A program made the position numbers and the translations under genes. 64,000 nt of DNA from Owenia fusiformis (lineage: Eukaryota; Annelida; Polychaeta; Sabellida; Oweniidae): assembly GCA_903813345.2 (NCBI GenBank), contig CAIIXF020000008.1, forward strand, positions 4,969,341-5,033,340, read 5' to 3'. Below, piece by piece: positions 1-12,997 of the stretch (position 1 is its first letter; each line of letters begins with the position of its first letter). Under the pieces are notes generated by a model. It saw only the letters and a list, made by a program, of their open reading frames with translations, was not told the origin of the DNA and did no database searches.

Positions 1-37
1 ACATAGAGTTTGAGTGCACAGTAGGGTCAGCATTATA

Positions 38-532
38 GTACCCCACACAGGTTTTTGATAATAACTTTAACCCGTGATTTGAACATTCTACCAAAATTGC
101 TACATTGTTTCAATGAATATGAATATGACAACACCTGGGCAACTAGATATCAAGCGCAAGTATATTCCCAAAATAAAGCTTTGTCGATGAACCGTTCTTA
201 TAGACAGACTACCGATAGACTATTCAAAAATACCATGAAGATCTACTTTAAACAGAGTGTTATTGTTCAAATAATTAAGTGATAAGTAAATAAAATTGTT
301 TAAATCAATTTTTGATTTTATGACGTCAAATTGGTTAAAAGCATTAATGACACCATTGGTTCAGTTGCGTGGGTTTCTATTGTTATTGATATTGAAGTAA
401 AATGAAAACAAAAATTTCCTATGTTGGAAATTGCCTCTAGTTTATCTGTGTGCTAAATTTAATAACACAAAGTTTAGGGTAGAATGTTAAAATCACGGGT
501 CAAAGTTGTTATCAAAAACTCGTGCGGGGTAC
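38..532. mobile_element. Inverted-repeat DNA element with TA flanks (MITE-like)
   Basis: The two ends are imperfect inverted repeats of about 57 bp. The left end reads GTACCCCACACAGGTTTTTG and the right end, on the complement, reads GTACCCCGCACGAGTTTTTG. Both continue through a shared ACCCGTGATTT segment. Each side is flanked by TA (36-37 and 533-534), as in Tc1/mariner-type target duplication. The 75-codon ORF inside lacks any recognisable domain, so the element looks non-autonomous. The superfamily call rests only on the TA flanks. Confidence 0.7.
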
Positions 533-534
533 TA

Positions 535-1052
535 GTGACTAGAAATTGTTAAGTACAGTAGTTACATTCTTCCAAGACTCCTACTGCAGACGTATCAGAT
601 GACAAACAAACTGGCTTAATCACTGATGATATGGAAATACTATACAGCTAGTGTAGCGGTATACGCTGCCATAGGAGATTTCTTGATTTGGATCTTTCGG
701 CCTTTTAATGATTTATTTTTCGGGATATTTTGCTAAAATCCCCCATTGGCCGCCATTATAAACTTTGAAAAAACTCAAATCCTCGTCATTTCATAGCATT
801 CGTTAAGTGATCTAAACAACTCCAATCGCTAAGGATTCAACGGATTCTAAGAGATCAAAGCTTATACAATATGTTGACAACCCCCGTTTCAATATCTGCC
901 GCATAATCTTTCGGCCTTTTAGGTTATAAATTTGTCAATATTTTGATTTTCGAACATTAATGACGTACTTGGATCTGAGATTCATTGTCCCGGGATTCAT
1001 GACGCTATTTCCAATATTCTACGCCATGACCCTGTACAATATAGTCTATATC
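535..1052. other. Unannotated AT-rich stretch
   Basis: No gene is supported here. CTTTCGGCCTTTTA occurs twice in direct orientation (694-707 and 908-921). ATGGCGGC lies on the minus strand at 749-756, the same motif seen near the ends of several mobile elements further along. No inverted-repeat boundary was found. Confidence 0.5.
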
Positions 1053-1087
1053 CAATAGACTGAATTTCCTGAGAATTCAGTCTATTG
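1053..1087. repeat. Short perfect hairpin, 14-bp arms
   Basis: CAATAGACTGAATT (1053-1066) and its exact complement (1074-1087) are separated by 7 bases. No flanking duplication is evident, and the function is unknown. Confidence 0.7.
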
Positions 1088-1443
1088 ATCATTATGTCCC
1101 TCCTGTGGGAAAAACAGGAAATTCCAGGCACACAATTATCAATTTTAGGAAACTTCCCTTCCCAAAAATAAGCAGTATAACAATTCAATTAAGTAGTAAG
1201 GTACAATTAAATGCTATGAAAAGTAACACAGCATATTGTCAAATGGAAATAAAGCTAGGGGAAGTAACAAATATGCAAATTAATTTACCCAGTCGGCCAT
1301 TTTGAATGGCACTTCCTATGTAAACAAATATTTTTCAATCCCAATGATTTTAACATATGTGGGCTATAGTCTGAATATTTTCATTCCAAATTTCAAAAAA
1401 ATTTCAGACTAGAGGATATAGTCTACTGTACAATAGGCTTCAA
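1088..1443. other. Unannotated stretch
   Basis: This is AT-rich sequence with no supported gene or element boundary. Short open frames here lack codon structure or domains. Confidence 0.4.
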
Positions 1444-1575
1444 GACAAGTCATCCCCTAGACAACTCATCCCCTAGACAAGTCATCCCCTGGTCATATCA
1501 TCCCCTGGACAACTCATCCCCTAGACAACTCATCCTCTACACAAATCATCCCCTAGGCTAGACAACTCATCCTCT
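1444..1575. repeat. Tandem array of ~16-bp GACAACTCATCCCCTA units
   Basis: About eight diverged units of GACAACTCATCCCCTA run head to tail. Variants include GACAAGTC, GGTCATATC and CACAAATC starts, and CCTCT in place of CCCCT. The units abut without spacers, so this is a tandem array and not CRISPR-like. The same motif occurs inverted at 3665-3692 and as a separate array at 16003-16090. Confidence 0.85.
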
Positions 1576-1877
1576 ATCACATGGAGCTAAATTGTAGTGT
1601 TTTTACGAGAAGAGAATAATATAACATTAAAATTGTATGTAAAAGTAAAATTAAATATAGAATGGTTTGATTATCTCCTTGACAATATCATAGTTTTTTG
1701 ACAATTTTCCTGATGTCACCTCCAGAAAGTCTTTGTTCATTACTGGTACTCCACTTCATTACGCTCAGATTACCGAAACGGATCGTTCAGTTTTGGAGAC
1801 AAAATCTTTGAACCTCGAAGGTACGATTTTTCTTGTCCAAGTTATTTTCACGTCTTATAGGCAGAATTCCCACAACA

Positions 1878-2086
1878 TTTTTTGGTCATTACTGCATGGG
1901 CCTTGTAAGGCCTTATTTTTTAATTTCAGCACAAATTTTGAACAAAATGGGCCCGAAAATTTCAAAATTTGGCCCACTTTTGAGTTTTAGGGGCCCAAAT
2001 TTTTTTCGCGCAAGCGTGGAACTTTTTTTTCCTGACTTGGAATTTGCCCCCCCCCCCCCTTGTTGGTTCCAAGATACGCCCCCGGA
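1878..2086. mobile_element. Truncated copy of the GGGGCGGATC-type element
   Basis: This segment matches the distal two thirds of the complete element at 47013-47344, including GGGCCTT, TTTAGGGGCCCAAA, GCGCAAGCG, a C-run and CCTTGTTGGTTCC. The left terminal CACTGGCGGATC is missing, so the copy is truncated. C-run length and scattered substitutions separate the two copies. Confidence 0.75.
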
Positions 2087-3420
2087 AAAAGTACATGTTT
2101 TGTGAACAAATAGTAAGACAACAGAGTCGTTGATTTAATACCTCACTATTGTTATGCAAATGGACAGGGGGGGGGGGGAGATTTCCAAAAGATGACCTTT
2201 CATATTGGCACGTTCGAAAACAAAGGACCATATGCACTCTCCATTGGGATCTCCCTATGAGAAAAAAAAATTCATCTGATTTTTCAAAATGAGTATTCTG
2301 CTTCAATTATTACATTTATATGCACACTAGTATCTTGTTGACCTATATTCAGCACTGTCTTGATGTATAGGCCACTTATTAGGGTCATAATTCAATCATG
2401 AAAGTGTAGAGGCATGGATTCCAAACCAGGAAGTATTTTGGTGTGTGTCAAAATCCATTTGCATCCTACGCATCCCTGCATCTTATCCAAATAATGAAAT
2501 ATAATAGACAGTATAATCGTTGGTTTTACAAACTTGTATGATATTTGATAAGTGTAAAAGTTGTTTTTGGAGCATTTTTCTATAGCCATTTGTAGGGAAA
2601 AAATGATGAAAAATGTACAATCTTTTAATTTTAAGTATGACCTGAATCGATTGCAAACTTCATATTTGCACACTTGATGAGATAAACCATTGTGTCATAT
2701 TGTCATATTGGGATCTGCTGATATCCTCATGTTAAATCAATGGTGCACAGCCCCATGTAAATGTAAGTCAATACAACCTTACTGAACGAAATGATGGATC
2801 CCTATCTCAGCTTATATGTCCCCGAGCACTTTAATATTTTCCAAAGTATTATATGACATTTTATTCTTCATGTTACACCTAAAAATGATATTCATTTTAA
2901 CCATATGGATATTTGCCAATAATCGCACCTCTTCCTTTTATAAAGAGGCTTCATTTGCCATTGAACTGAATCTCCCAATGTTCGCTGTAGTTTTATGAGT
3001 ATTCTGTACAAGTTTGGATCGAGTAACGTCAATAGTATTACTGTAGGTTTAAAATGATGATATTGAACAGATGTTAACGCCATTTCCACGATCAAATTTT
3101 TTTCAAGTTTACGTGATCGCATCCTGCAATTTTATTTGATTGGAGATGATGCGGGAGATGATGTAATGGGAATCCCTGAATACGATAGATTATGAAAAAA
3201 TTATGGGAGCTACTCTCTTCATCTGGCAAATGGAACAGGTTAGAAGGGCAGATCTTAACTGTTTTGAAGTTCCGTTCTACAAACATGTACATTTTCTTAG
3301 ACATATGATAAAAATGTCGTTGGAATTCTGCCTACAAATCGTGAAATAAGGAAAAAAGAAAAATCGTACCTTCGAGGCTCCGACATCTTGTTACCGAGAC
3401 ATAAAACTGATTCTCTGATA
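2087..3420. other. Interior sequence without recognisable genes
   Basis: Several short open frames of 60-114 codons occur on both strands, but none shows a domain, splice structure or codon bias. A run of eleven G lies near 2168. The stretch may be the body of the 1444-3692 element. Confidence 0.4.
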
Positions 3421-3520
3421 GATTTTTGAATTAGATTTTTTTATTCTATTTTTACCGCGGTGGAAGTTAATTTCATTTCACCTCGGTGAAAATAGAATAA
3501 AAAAATCTAATTCAAAAATC
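3421..3520. repeat. Near-perfect 100-bp hairpin element
   Basis: The left half starts GATTTTTGAATTAGATTTTT and the right half is its complement, ending CTAATTCAAAAATC. Arms of about 40 bp differ at only two or so positions and are separated by a short AT-rich loop. It resembles a tiny foldback MITE. The flanking A/T-rich sequence gives no clear duplication. Confidence 0.75.
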
Positions 3521-3795
3521 AAAAAAAAATTAATTCAAAAATTCCGAAAAAAATTCATGTCCCTTATAAAACTTCGTATACAACTTGTATAACCAAAACA
3601 TTTAAAATCATTTGAATATCAAATATGATTGATAATATAACATTAAATTACTCAAACATGCCAAAGGATGAGTCGTCCAGGGGATGACTTGTCCATGTGA
3701 TTAGAGGAGGATTGGCAGCCATTAGGCTATTCAACTAACTCGATACTCCGTTCGGCCTGCAGAGGAACAAATATGTTCCAATGCAATACATCCAC

Positions 3796-4088
3796 CATGT
3801 CCGTTGTCACATCTTACCATATGTTGTTATCTTTGTAAATTATATCAAATTTAGATTCCGTTGTCATTGACGATATCAAAGACGCTATATTGTGGCAATT
3901 CGCGACCCCATTTGATAGAAATTGGGATTTCATATGATACATCACCACAAGAGCTTATACATGCAGAATTGGCGACGAAAAAGTCCAATGAAACTAGGAC
4001 AAAGTGATTCAAAATTTGAAGCGACCGTTATGTCCGCCATTTGTGACAACGGTATCTGACTTGACCGTTGTCAGGGTATTCTAGTGTG
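3796..4088. mobile_element. One-ended fragment of a CACAC-type element (right end)
   Basis: The right edge reads, on the complement, CACACTAGAATACCCTGACA, followed by ACGGT and a CCGCCATTTGTGACAACGG block. The same terminus, CACACCGGAATAGCCTGACA, starts at 12608. The interior (GATTCCGTTGTCATTGACG, GACGATATC) also matches 12829-12966. CCGTTGTC/GACAACGG recurs several times, like the subterminal motifs of the CAC-ended families in this window. The matching left end is absent, so no target duplication can be checked. Confidence 0.55.
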
Positions 4089-4439
4089 CCTATACAATGA
4101 TTTATTTGAGATCAAATACTTTACGTAGAACGATAACTGAAGTTAGGGCGTGGTTTAAATTGCCCTCTGGTTTGATCTCGTTAGTAACACTATCCATTTT
4201 ATCTATTTATTGCTTGTGACTTGTTTTATAGTACTGTATTTAAGTATTGTTGTAAATGTTGTAAATAAATATTTGATGTTGTAAACCGTGTTGATTTTAT
4301 CCGATTGTTCTTCTTGTAAATATCTGATCCCCCCTCCTTTGTTCCTTTTGCTCATCTATTTTTAAATTTCAGTACCATCTCAATACCACCTATAAAGGTC
4401 TCATTACAATATTTAAACAAGGCATTGACATGACAAAAT
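4089..4439. other. Unannotated stretch
   Basis: No supported gene, hairpin or repeat was seen. The sequence is AT-rich with no long open frame. Confidence 0.4.
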
Positions 4440-5045
4440 GTCACCACCTATTTGCTCACAATATAATGAGTTCAATCTTAAGTCAGAATTGAATTTCTTA
4501 GTTCCTGTAGATGATTTTGAAAAAATTGGTAAATTTGAAGCATGTTTTTTTTACCCTGAGAAGGTCATTGAAGGTGAAATTTGACCTTGAGAAGGTTATT
4601 GAAGGTCAAATCTATTTTGACCTTGAGAATGTCATTGAAGGTCAAATCTATAGTCAGATTTCAACTTTTGAGAGAAATTTGGTCAATTTTAAGCAAGTTG
4701 AAAAAATACATCTTTGACCTTTCTATGACCTTGAGAAGGTCAATGAAAGTCAAATCTTAAATCTAAAGTCAGATTTGAACGTCTGATAACTTGAAAAAAA
4801 ATTGCAGCAAGTTGAAAAAAGACCGTTTTGACCTTTTTTAACCTTTTTGACCTTGAAAATGTCATTGAATGTCAACTCTTAAATGTAAAGTCAGATTTGA
4901 GCTTCTGAAAAAATTGAAGTCAGTCTAAACAGTATTTGTTAAGTTATTGGAAGTTTTAAGACGCCAGACGCCAGTCGCCAACCGCCGCCTGCCACCCGCC
5001 GATCACCAACCAACAACCGCCAACACAAAATTTTGATGAAATTAA
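4440..5045. repeat. GACCTT/AAGGTC-rich dispersed repeat
   Basis: The sequence contains several diverged tandem modules of the type GACCTTGAGAAGGTCATTGA, followed by AAATCTAAAGTCAGATTTGA. It ends in a GC-rich tail of CGCCA/CCGCC units. A second copy lies at 26960-27400, with the same order starting ATGACAAA-TGTCACCA. The palindromic AAGGTC/GACCTT pairs look like transposon subterminal modules. No flanking duplication was identified. Confidence 0.65.
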
Positions 5046-7041
5046 TCATAAAATTTGGGCCCCTAAACCCAAAAGTGGGCCCAAAGGAGTGGTATCGATA
5101 TGGAGATCTGAATTCAACAATGTTTTTCTCTTAAACCAATCATTGAAAACATTCTGTAAAAAACACGGTATTTTATGTAATGTTGACTGATTGACGACAA
5201 TTTAATGCGAAAATTATCTAGAAATATTATATGTAACTGTTTTTGTTAACATTTTTGTTTTTTTACTGCAATTGTTTTTGCTCCTTTCTACCAATTCTTG
5301 AGAATGAAATAAAATGTCTTTCCGAAGCTTGTTGGGACAAAATAGCGTATACAACATGTTTTTAGACCTCTCAATATTATAGTTATACAAAGGAATTTTT
5401 GGTTGATTTAAAAAAAGTATTTAAAAATTAAAACAAAATCCCCCTAAAATAGATAAAAATCAAGATAAACCTTTTATTTCATTAACAAGATACTTTTTTA
5501 AAATCAAACAAAATTTCCTTTGTACTATTGAGAGATTTGTTCCAATGAGGTTCGTAAAGATGTTTCATTTCACTCTGGAAACATGATACAAAGAACAAAA
5601 CAAGTGTTTGATGTGTTTTCTAAAACAATATAGATGAATATAAGCACTTGTGCCAAAGGGAAAGGACCAAAAGTTGTAATGGAACTTAGCATGAAAGCAT
5701 TATATGTTTTTCGTTTTCTATTAAATTGCAAACCTCGCAATTTCTTTCATCGATCTTTAATTTTGGGCGTTCGTATCTACCCGTTTCTATTTTGGATATG
5801 AAGATATTATTATTGGAGATAACATAAAATTCTGTCAGTAGATCACAAGGACGATCTGAACTGGATCATAAAATACCTATCTAATTGTTTATGACACCTG
5901 ACACATCAATAGGATAATAAAAATACATAAATACCATTGCTAAAATGAAAGAACCTCAACATTGGTGTCAAATCCAGACAAAACTTCTTCTTCATAATTT
6001 CTTGTGATGAGATACTATGAGGTGAATATAGCTGTGCAAGTTCTATCCACCAAGATGAACTAAATAGGGCGAAAATCGGAAAATAGAAAAGTGATTTTTC
6101 GTTCAAATTGGTCCACTTGTTTTCGAGTTATCAAAGATTACAAATGCGGCCATCTTGAAATTCAGCTGCCATCCTATGAATTCCATCACGAGCAGAACTC
6201 ATGGTCCCTAGACATCAGCATATAAAATTTGAAAGTTTTGAATTTATGTCTTTTTAAGCAACTTTCACTTTACTTTCATATTATTGTACAATATCGATCA
6301 AATTGATTCTACCTCAAAATTAACGTATTTTTTTTATTTATCAAGGTTATCTACTGGAAGGGATTGAATATGGGTTTTATTCCGAGGGACAATGATATTT
6401 CCCTGATGCCCGGAGAAAATGGTCGAGCGAAACGCCTAAACTTCCCCTTGTTGTTCTGCAAAAATACACATTAGACCCAGCGCATCCTTTTGTCCTGAAA
6501 CAAAACTATAATATTATATTTTATACATTTATTCTTCAAGTACATTCACACCCCTTGGGGTCAAGTACATGTACAAACAAAAAATTATAACAATATTAAA
6601 TGAAGGAAAAAGAAGACATTTGCATGTAAAAAACTACTTACAGTATAAACTACGAAACTATGAAGACGAAGCTCTCTTTTAGAAGTGCAGTCGAACGAAT
6701 GCAAAGGGTATGTTTATATATGTTGACAGTAAAAGTTTGAAGTCAGTCTAAACAGTACTAGTTAATTTGGCGACTATAACAATATGCCACGACTGTTGGT
6801 GGTGACATAACAAATGAGTGCCTTGATAGGTTTGATGGTTTAATACTATTTTACTCATTGCTATGGATATCAATTAGTGTAAAACTGTGCCACCTCGATT
6901 AAATAAAAAACATTCGAGCCAAAGATGGTCCTTCCAAGTTTGGCAGTTATCAGATCGAGGTTTACATGTTCAGATGACAGCCGTCTGGTCCGTCCAGTCC
7001 GTCCGTTCGTTCACAAAACTTTCACACAGTGTGCTTACCTA
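5046..7041. other. Unannotated stretch with repeat fragments
   Basis: No gene is supported. A fragment near 6733-6815 resembles the tail of the GACCTT-rich repeat (GTCAGTCTAAACAGTA), and 6351-6412 resembles 18042-18100 (TGATATTTCCC region). The rest is AT-rich with no recognisable feature. Confidence 0.4.
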
Positions 7042-7046
7042 TCTAT

Positions 7047-9273
7047 CACGCGGTAGTATCTCTTCGGGACGTATCGAAACCACTCCGTCCCGAAAAACCG
7101 TTAATTTGAATTTGAAACCTACCCCAGTGTTTGAAAATCAAGGATTGTGAGTCTCACTCTTCACCGTTTTTCTTCAAACTTGTTCCGTACAAAGCTTCAC
7201 AGAAATACCTTTCAGTCGATACATTGTTTTCGTGTACAAAGTACCTCGTTTTAGCGGCGTTTTGGTCCCCAGCTGCGAGATAAAGCAAATTTTCATAACT
7301 TTCAACTGTAAGTCAAGTTATCTCGCCAGTCTTTTACCCATTCTCGCTCATAATTTCAGAATGGACTCCCATTACAACCTTCCATCGCTACGTTTTGATT
7401 TTTGGGCATCAAATGCAGCAGTTTCTAAATCATCCACACATCTCTTAAAATTTGACTAATACGTCCCGTCACCTTCCACTACGCCCCGCCGAGTCTATGA
7501 CTACAAACGTAGAGTTGTATTCTAAAACATTTTGTTCATCGTTGTGTAATTTTACATAGGTTTGCCTTGGTCGATTCTTAACACCAGTCTTAAGTTTAGC
7601 ATTCATACGGAGTATAACTATAACTGATTGCATGAAATTGATAATTTAAATGTTTGTGAAGATGTTGCTTTTTAACTTTAATTATATGTGTATTTGATTT
7701 TGTGAGGTATTCCCAATACCTCCAAATTTTCTTGATGTTTTTCCTCAATTACAATAGATCGGAAATGGATGATAAATCTGATGAATTTTTGAAAATCGAC
7801 ATTCCCATGTAAACCTATGAGAATTGATATGTTTGTCGCATGTCATACGACAGAATATCCATCAATCTGAGTACTAGCAAAAAATACAAGTTAGGTACAG
7901 TAGACAGCTGAGTTTGCTATCTTTATTTAACAAAAAGTTGATACGTTTCTTCAGGTTCAACAAAGTTATAGGTTAGGGTTGTCCAAATCTGCAAAATTTT
8001 CCAAAAATCTGTCATCTGATAGATTCTAGTTACAAATTGACTCTTGGTACAAATATTTCCACTCTAGACCCCTGGGAAATTTTGCCACGCGTCTCACTTG
8101 AAGTTTTGGTAATTTTGACAAATATGCCGTTTTCATAAATGGTTTATAACTCAAAATTAAACTGTTGTATTTCAGGGATATGTATTTTTTCTTCATCATG
8201 TATATGATTTTCAATAGCCCTACAGGCACCACTTTTTTAGCTAAATCCATCGGGAAACTTTGCCGCGCTTAATTTCAAAATAACGGAGATGTTATCAAAA
8301 TTGAGCAATATTGGCACAAAAACGTTTCTAGATTCATATAAAGAATGCATCATCATACAACACTAATTAGTATATAAACAACATCTACTGACTTGGTCTG
8401 ATAATGTAATATAAAGATTTTAACTGTTGTGTGTCAACCTTTCTTCTGTATGATTCCATTGGATTACATTATGAAACGTGTACCATATAAAATGATACAT
8501 GTTTCTAACGTTATGCTGAAAATAATATAATTGACATCACCCATCCTTTCGCATTTTAACATTTTTTCAAGGATAGGGCACTTTAAACGTTTCTTAAAAA
8601 TATTTTCAATTGTTCAGTAATTAAAATCTTTATATTGCAATATCGGGAAATCTAAATTTTAGGGAGATTTTGGACCACCCTGTTATAGGTATATTGAAAA
8701 TGGACAAGAATGGGTAAATCTTAAAACACAATCCGATTGGTATTTAGAATCGACAATGGCAACCTACAAACGGACACATCGATGGACAAATTGTTTTAGA
8801 ATGCAACTCTACGTGTATAGTGATAGACTCGGCGGGGCGTAGTGGAAGATGACGGGACGTATTGGTCAAATTTGAAGAGATGTGTGGATGATTTAGAAAC
8901 TGCTGCGTTTGATGCCCAAAAATCAAGACGTAGCGATGGAAGGTTGTAATGGGAGTCCATTCTGAAATTATGGGCAAGCATGGGTAAAAGACTGGCGAGA
9001 TAACTTGACTTACAGTTGAAAGTTATGAAAATTTGCTTTATCTCACAGCTGGGGACCAAAACGCCGCTAAAACGAGGTACTTTGTACACGAAAACAATGT
9101 ATCGACTGAAAGGTATTTCTGTGAAGCTTTGTACGGAACAAGTTTGAAGAAAAACGGTGAAGTGTGAGACTCACAATCCTTGATTTTCAAACACTGGGGT
9201 AGGTTTTAAATTCAAACTAACGGTTTTCGGGACGGAGTGGTTTCGATACGTCCCGAAGAGATACTACCGCGTG
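7047..9273. mobile_element. CAC-ended inverted-repeat element, family 1 (2.2 kb)
   Basis: The left end reads CACGCGGTAGTATCTCTTCG and the right end is its complement, ending CCGCGTG. Both sides carry the perfect 5-bp duplication TCTAT (7042-7046 and 9274-9278). Inverted arms of about 540 bp (7047-7585 and 8740-9273) are roughly 95% identical. The motif CGGGACG/CGTCCCG recurs in both arms. Matching open frames in the two arms (7232-7459 plus, 8796-9089 minus) are a consequence of the arm symmetry and have no domain. The ~1.15-kb centre has no transposase, so the element appears non-autonomous. Family 5 shares GGTAGTATCT just inside its terminus. Confidence 0.92.
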
Positions 9274-9278
9274 TCTAT

Positions 9279-11088
9279 ATTACATATGAAGACACTGTAT
9301 AAGTGGTATTTAATCCGAGTGGTTGATTTGCCGAATGGTCAAATTTTATCATTTTCATAATTTTGATCTTCCTAATGACAGGAATTTCCCATTGGATAAC
9401 ATTATGATAATATATCCTACATCCAATTTTCCGAATCTGGCAAAAATTAGGCAAAATTACCACTTATACAGTATTGGCTTGTGAGAGGGTGTAGGGAATA
9501 ATTGTATAGTAGTAGAATAGCTAATTATTAATGTAATGCAATAGCGTGTACTGATTTGATAATTGATAAAAGATTTGGACATTTTACACTGGTCTATAAC
9601 AGGATTGAACTAACTGATGTTAGTCTCATCAAAAATGAATGGCACTCAAAATCGATAAACCAACACTTCTCCATGCATGTTTTGACTGAAGTATGGATAA
9701 CTAAAAAGAATCGAAATGCTCAAACTCTCCGAAGATTCGAAACAAAACGGTTTCCCTTGGAATGAAACGTATTAGTAATCCTGCTATGAACCAGTAGAAA
9801 AGTAGTTGTAGCCACAGCAAGGAATAGAGATTTAGAGTGTAAATTGTTAGAAGCAATACTTTCAAAGAGCATCATCATTATGTTGTCTTTACAATCCTAA
9901 TGTTAATAATGTTACCTAAAGAATGAGATATTTGATTAAATAAGAAAATTTGAAAGCGGACGCACGACACAATTTGTAAAACCAAAAAGCAATTACAAAA
10001 CACAAAACTAAAAAGCTATAAGAGTTGGACTAGTCATAAGCAAAACAGATCCAGATATCCTAAACTATAATCTAAAACACAAAAGCAATGTCTAACACCA
10101 CATCCCAATCATTCGCAGGTCCACCAACTTTTTCTTATTGATTTCGATCCTACCAATGCTTCAATTTTAAAATATAAATTGGATTAATACTGTACGAGCG
10201 CCATAAACAATGTGCGTCTCTGATAGGATGTTTAAAATGTACACCTGGTTCCAATATATGAGGTATACGTAGCTAAAATCACTGTAACACTGAAACGTAA
10301 GATATTCCCTTCAAACCAGGTTATTGCATTTGCATCCCTATTGTTAACATCCCATCCAAATACCCCTAATGATTTAATTATGTAATTTTGAAAAAGACAT
10401 ATATATAGTAATCGCACATCCCCTGCATGCGATAATATTAAAAATATTATTTACACTCGTGCATTATTAAAAAAGGTCATCAGAAAATATGACCACTTTT
10501 GGTCCATCCTGTATTTTTATTCTTAAATGTAATTTCTAAATGTTTAATATGTTTTATTTAAACCATCTGAATTCGTCACCATCTAATATTGACAGTTCCT
10601 AGACATTCAAATATCAGCTGAATGGGTGCTAAAAAGACGTGGATCCAAAAATAATCCCAAGACAAAATCTCCAAAAAGTCCAAATAAAACCAACTCATTC
10701 AAAACCAAAATATTGATTTATCGGGATAAAACTGTTTTTTAATGGCCTTGAGGACTGTCATTGACCATTTAGCATAGCATGGTGTATACAGCGTGGGCTA
10801 AAAACGTCAACATCTTTTATTTCGCTATAGCATTTTCGAATATACATGGATTTCCATTTTTGGCAGGATATACAGGAATGGTGTAAAATATTCCAGATGT
10901 ATTCGAATCGATTTTTTCTATACATGTTCCCGGGCCTATGATTTTATCGGTATCGATGATAACATTCTGTTTTAAACAGACCATGGTTTAAAATAAATCC
11001 TTCTATTCTTGATTTAACTATTTGATAATGCTTATACTACTAGCTATTCTACAATGGGTCCGTCAAAAATAAATACCTGCATTTTAAG
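9279..11088. other. Unannotated AT-rich stretch
   Basis: No supported gene or element was found. Open frames are all short and lack domains. Confidence 0.4.
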
Positions 11089-11097
11089 ACCATTTAC

Positions 11098-11347
11098 CAA
11101 GGAGGATTGGCTCCTAGATTGCAATTTCGATTTTCAAACAATGAATCCTTGAAGGATGTCGTGATTTTCACTTCAAATTCAGTTTGAATCGCGAGTTTCG
11201 GTTTTATTATAACAAAAAATTCAAAACACACAAGGTATTAGCTCGAATCTTTTGCATTGCTGATTATGAATTTATAACCAGTTTAATGTCAGACATTTTC
11301 ATTTTCGGAAAATATCGAGATTGCATTTTGGGAGCTAATCCTCCTTG
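11098..11347. mobile_element. 250-bp Mutator-like MITE with 9-bp target duplication
   Basis: Terminal inverted repeats read CAAGGAGGATTGGCTCC (left) and CAAGGAGGATTAGCTCC (right, complement), continuing into a shared TGCAAT-TCGATTTTC-like stretch. The flanks are a perfect 9-bp duplication, ACCATTTAC (11089-11097 and 11348-11356). A 9-bp duplication is typical of Mutator-like elements. There is no coding capacity. Confidence 0.9.
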
Positions 11348-11356
11348 ACCATTTAC

Positions 11357-12607
11357 TAACCTCAACATTTTCACCCTTTGGCCATGTTTTTTCGCATCAT
11401 CTTTCTTTTAGTGTATTGTTGCCTCTTCACCTATAAAAATAGAATTCGACTTCAATTTGATGAATATTCTAATTAGTGAATGTGTTTTCTGAACCTTTGA
11501 ATTTGTAAAAACACGATTTTTTATTGTGGAATTCATAAGGGTTTTATGAAGTGATTTAGCTGGGTGAAATGAAATTCATGAAATGAAATCAACTATGGAA
11601 TAGTGGTAACATGGTTAAATAGCTAAGACAGTAAGAACACCAACACAGTGCCTCGTTCAACCATACTTAAATATTCACTCATGGTGTGATTCAGGGATCT
11701 GTTTCATGTTATATTATTTTTCTATCCATTAAACACCTGCATAAATCAAGTAATTTATTGATTTATTTGTCACTATTGGTGATCTAATTTCATCATAAAA
11801 ACGTTGATATCTCTAAATGTGCATACCATAAAATATGTACACTATCTGATTAGTCATTTTTGTATAATTAAAAATTATCTAATTCATTGACGCTGAAAAC
11901 ATGGGTCACAGTGCTATCAATTTTCCTTTCTAAGATATATTATAACTTCAATAATTGGCAACCCAACCAATTAGTCGTGTTTGTACTGCAAGCTTGCTAA
12001 TTAAAATATTTTGAATAAATGCGAAATACCAATAATAAATATGCGTATTTGCATATCTGCACGATATCTAATAAGTTATCATTGTATCTTTTAACATTAT
12101 CGTATATCTGACTGACCCTGAAAACATTTTGGCTGATTTGTATATATTTGCAGTTCATTAAAATATAACAAATTATTCTTGTTTTTTAATCTTATCTTAT
12201 CTTATTCATTGAGCCTGAAAACATGGATACATAAGGGCACAACAATTGTGATGCTATCATTATTACTTTTTAGATTATATAAGATATTTCAATAATGGTT
12301 GCCCTTATTTGCATATATAATTTTCCCCGAAATTGGTTATTTTTGGCAACCCTTATCGTCATAAATTAACCAAAAACATCGTGTTTTAATTTATAGGTTC
12401 CCTAGAGGATGCATAGGATTGACAAATGGACTTTAATACATCTGTTTTTTGCAAAATTGTGCCAAATTAAAAACCAGGGTGATCCGAACCAGATTCTCTC
12501 CACTTTTTGAAAGTGCATTTGACAGAGTAAATGTGATGAGTGAAGGTGGCTTCAAACATGTGTTCATGGGCTGAATTAATCTTAACCAAAAACGTGTTCA
12601 ACATAAT
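11357..12607. other. Gene-free stretch with a diverged ~320-bp direct repeat
   Basis: Two segments (about 11870-11965 and 12190-12305) share the order ATTCATTGA, CTGAAAACATGG, GATGCTATCA-like, TTCAATAAT and GGCAACCC/GTTGCCC. They look like old tandem copies. A third CTGAAAACAT occurs near 12118. No genes were seen. Confidence 0.5.
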
Positions 12608-12966
12608 CACACCGGAATAGCCTGACAACGGTAACGTCAGATACCGTTGTCACAAATGGCGGAACTGTCGCATTAATTAGATTTTCATGAACTGTATCTT
12701 AATTAGAGCACCTAGACTAAATTAGACTATTCTTTGGAACAACAATCAATCAAAGTGTCTTAATACTCATTGTACAGTTAATAATGTTCTACTATCGAAA
12801 TAAAAAAATTTAACGGATCAAAATGAGATACGGGACAACGGACACTGCATTACCATATGCCGTTGTCTTATTATTTCAAATTCAGATTCCGTTATTGACG
12901 ATATCGAAGACGCGATATCGTTGCGATTCACGAGCAAATGTGATCGAAGTTGATCGATATCATAAT
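12608..12966. mobile_element. One-ended fragment of the CACAC-type element (left end)
   Basis: It begins CACACCGGAATAGCCTGACA, then ACGGTAACGTCAG and a GTTGTCACAAATGGCGGA block, matching the complement of the right end at 4088. The interior shares GATATCGAAGACGC-type sequence with 3796-3960. GACAACGG/CCGTTGTC motifs recur (12841-12848 and 12860-12867). The right end is missing, perhaps lost at the junction with the direct repeat that starts near 12998. Confidence 0.55.
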
Positions 12967-12997
12967 GGTGAGTGCACTAGATCCTTTGCTACTCCGA

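Larger units (their letters stand above)
1444..3692. mobile_element. Possible inverted-repeat element bounded by 16-bp motif arrays
   Basis: The left region (array 1444-1575 plus 1770-1880) matches the complement of the right region (3310-3420 plus 3665-3692). Shared blocks include GAAGGTACGATTTTTCTT and TAGGCAGAATTCC, and the outer motif GACAAGTCATCCCCT. This suggests a ~2.2-kb element with interrupted arms. No convincing target-site duplication was found at the outer edges, so the boundaries are tentative. Later insertions (the 1878-2086 fragment and the 3421-3520 hairpin) lie inside it. Confidence 0.45.

Noticed and set aside
7232-9089. Mirror-image open frames (7232-7459 plus, 8796-9089 minus) with near-identical translations
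   Set aside because: They lie in the inverted arms of the family-1 element, so the repeat explains the duplication. No domain and no independent sign of coding.
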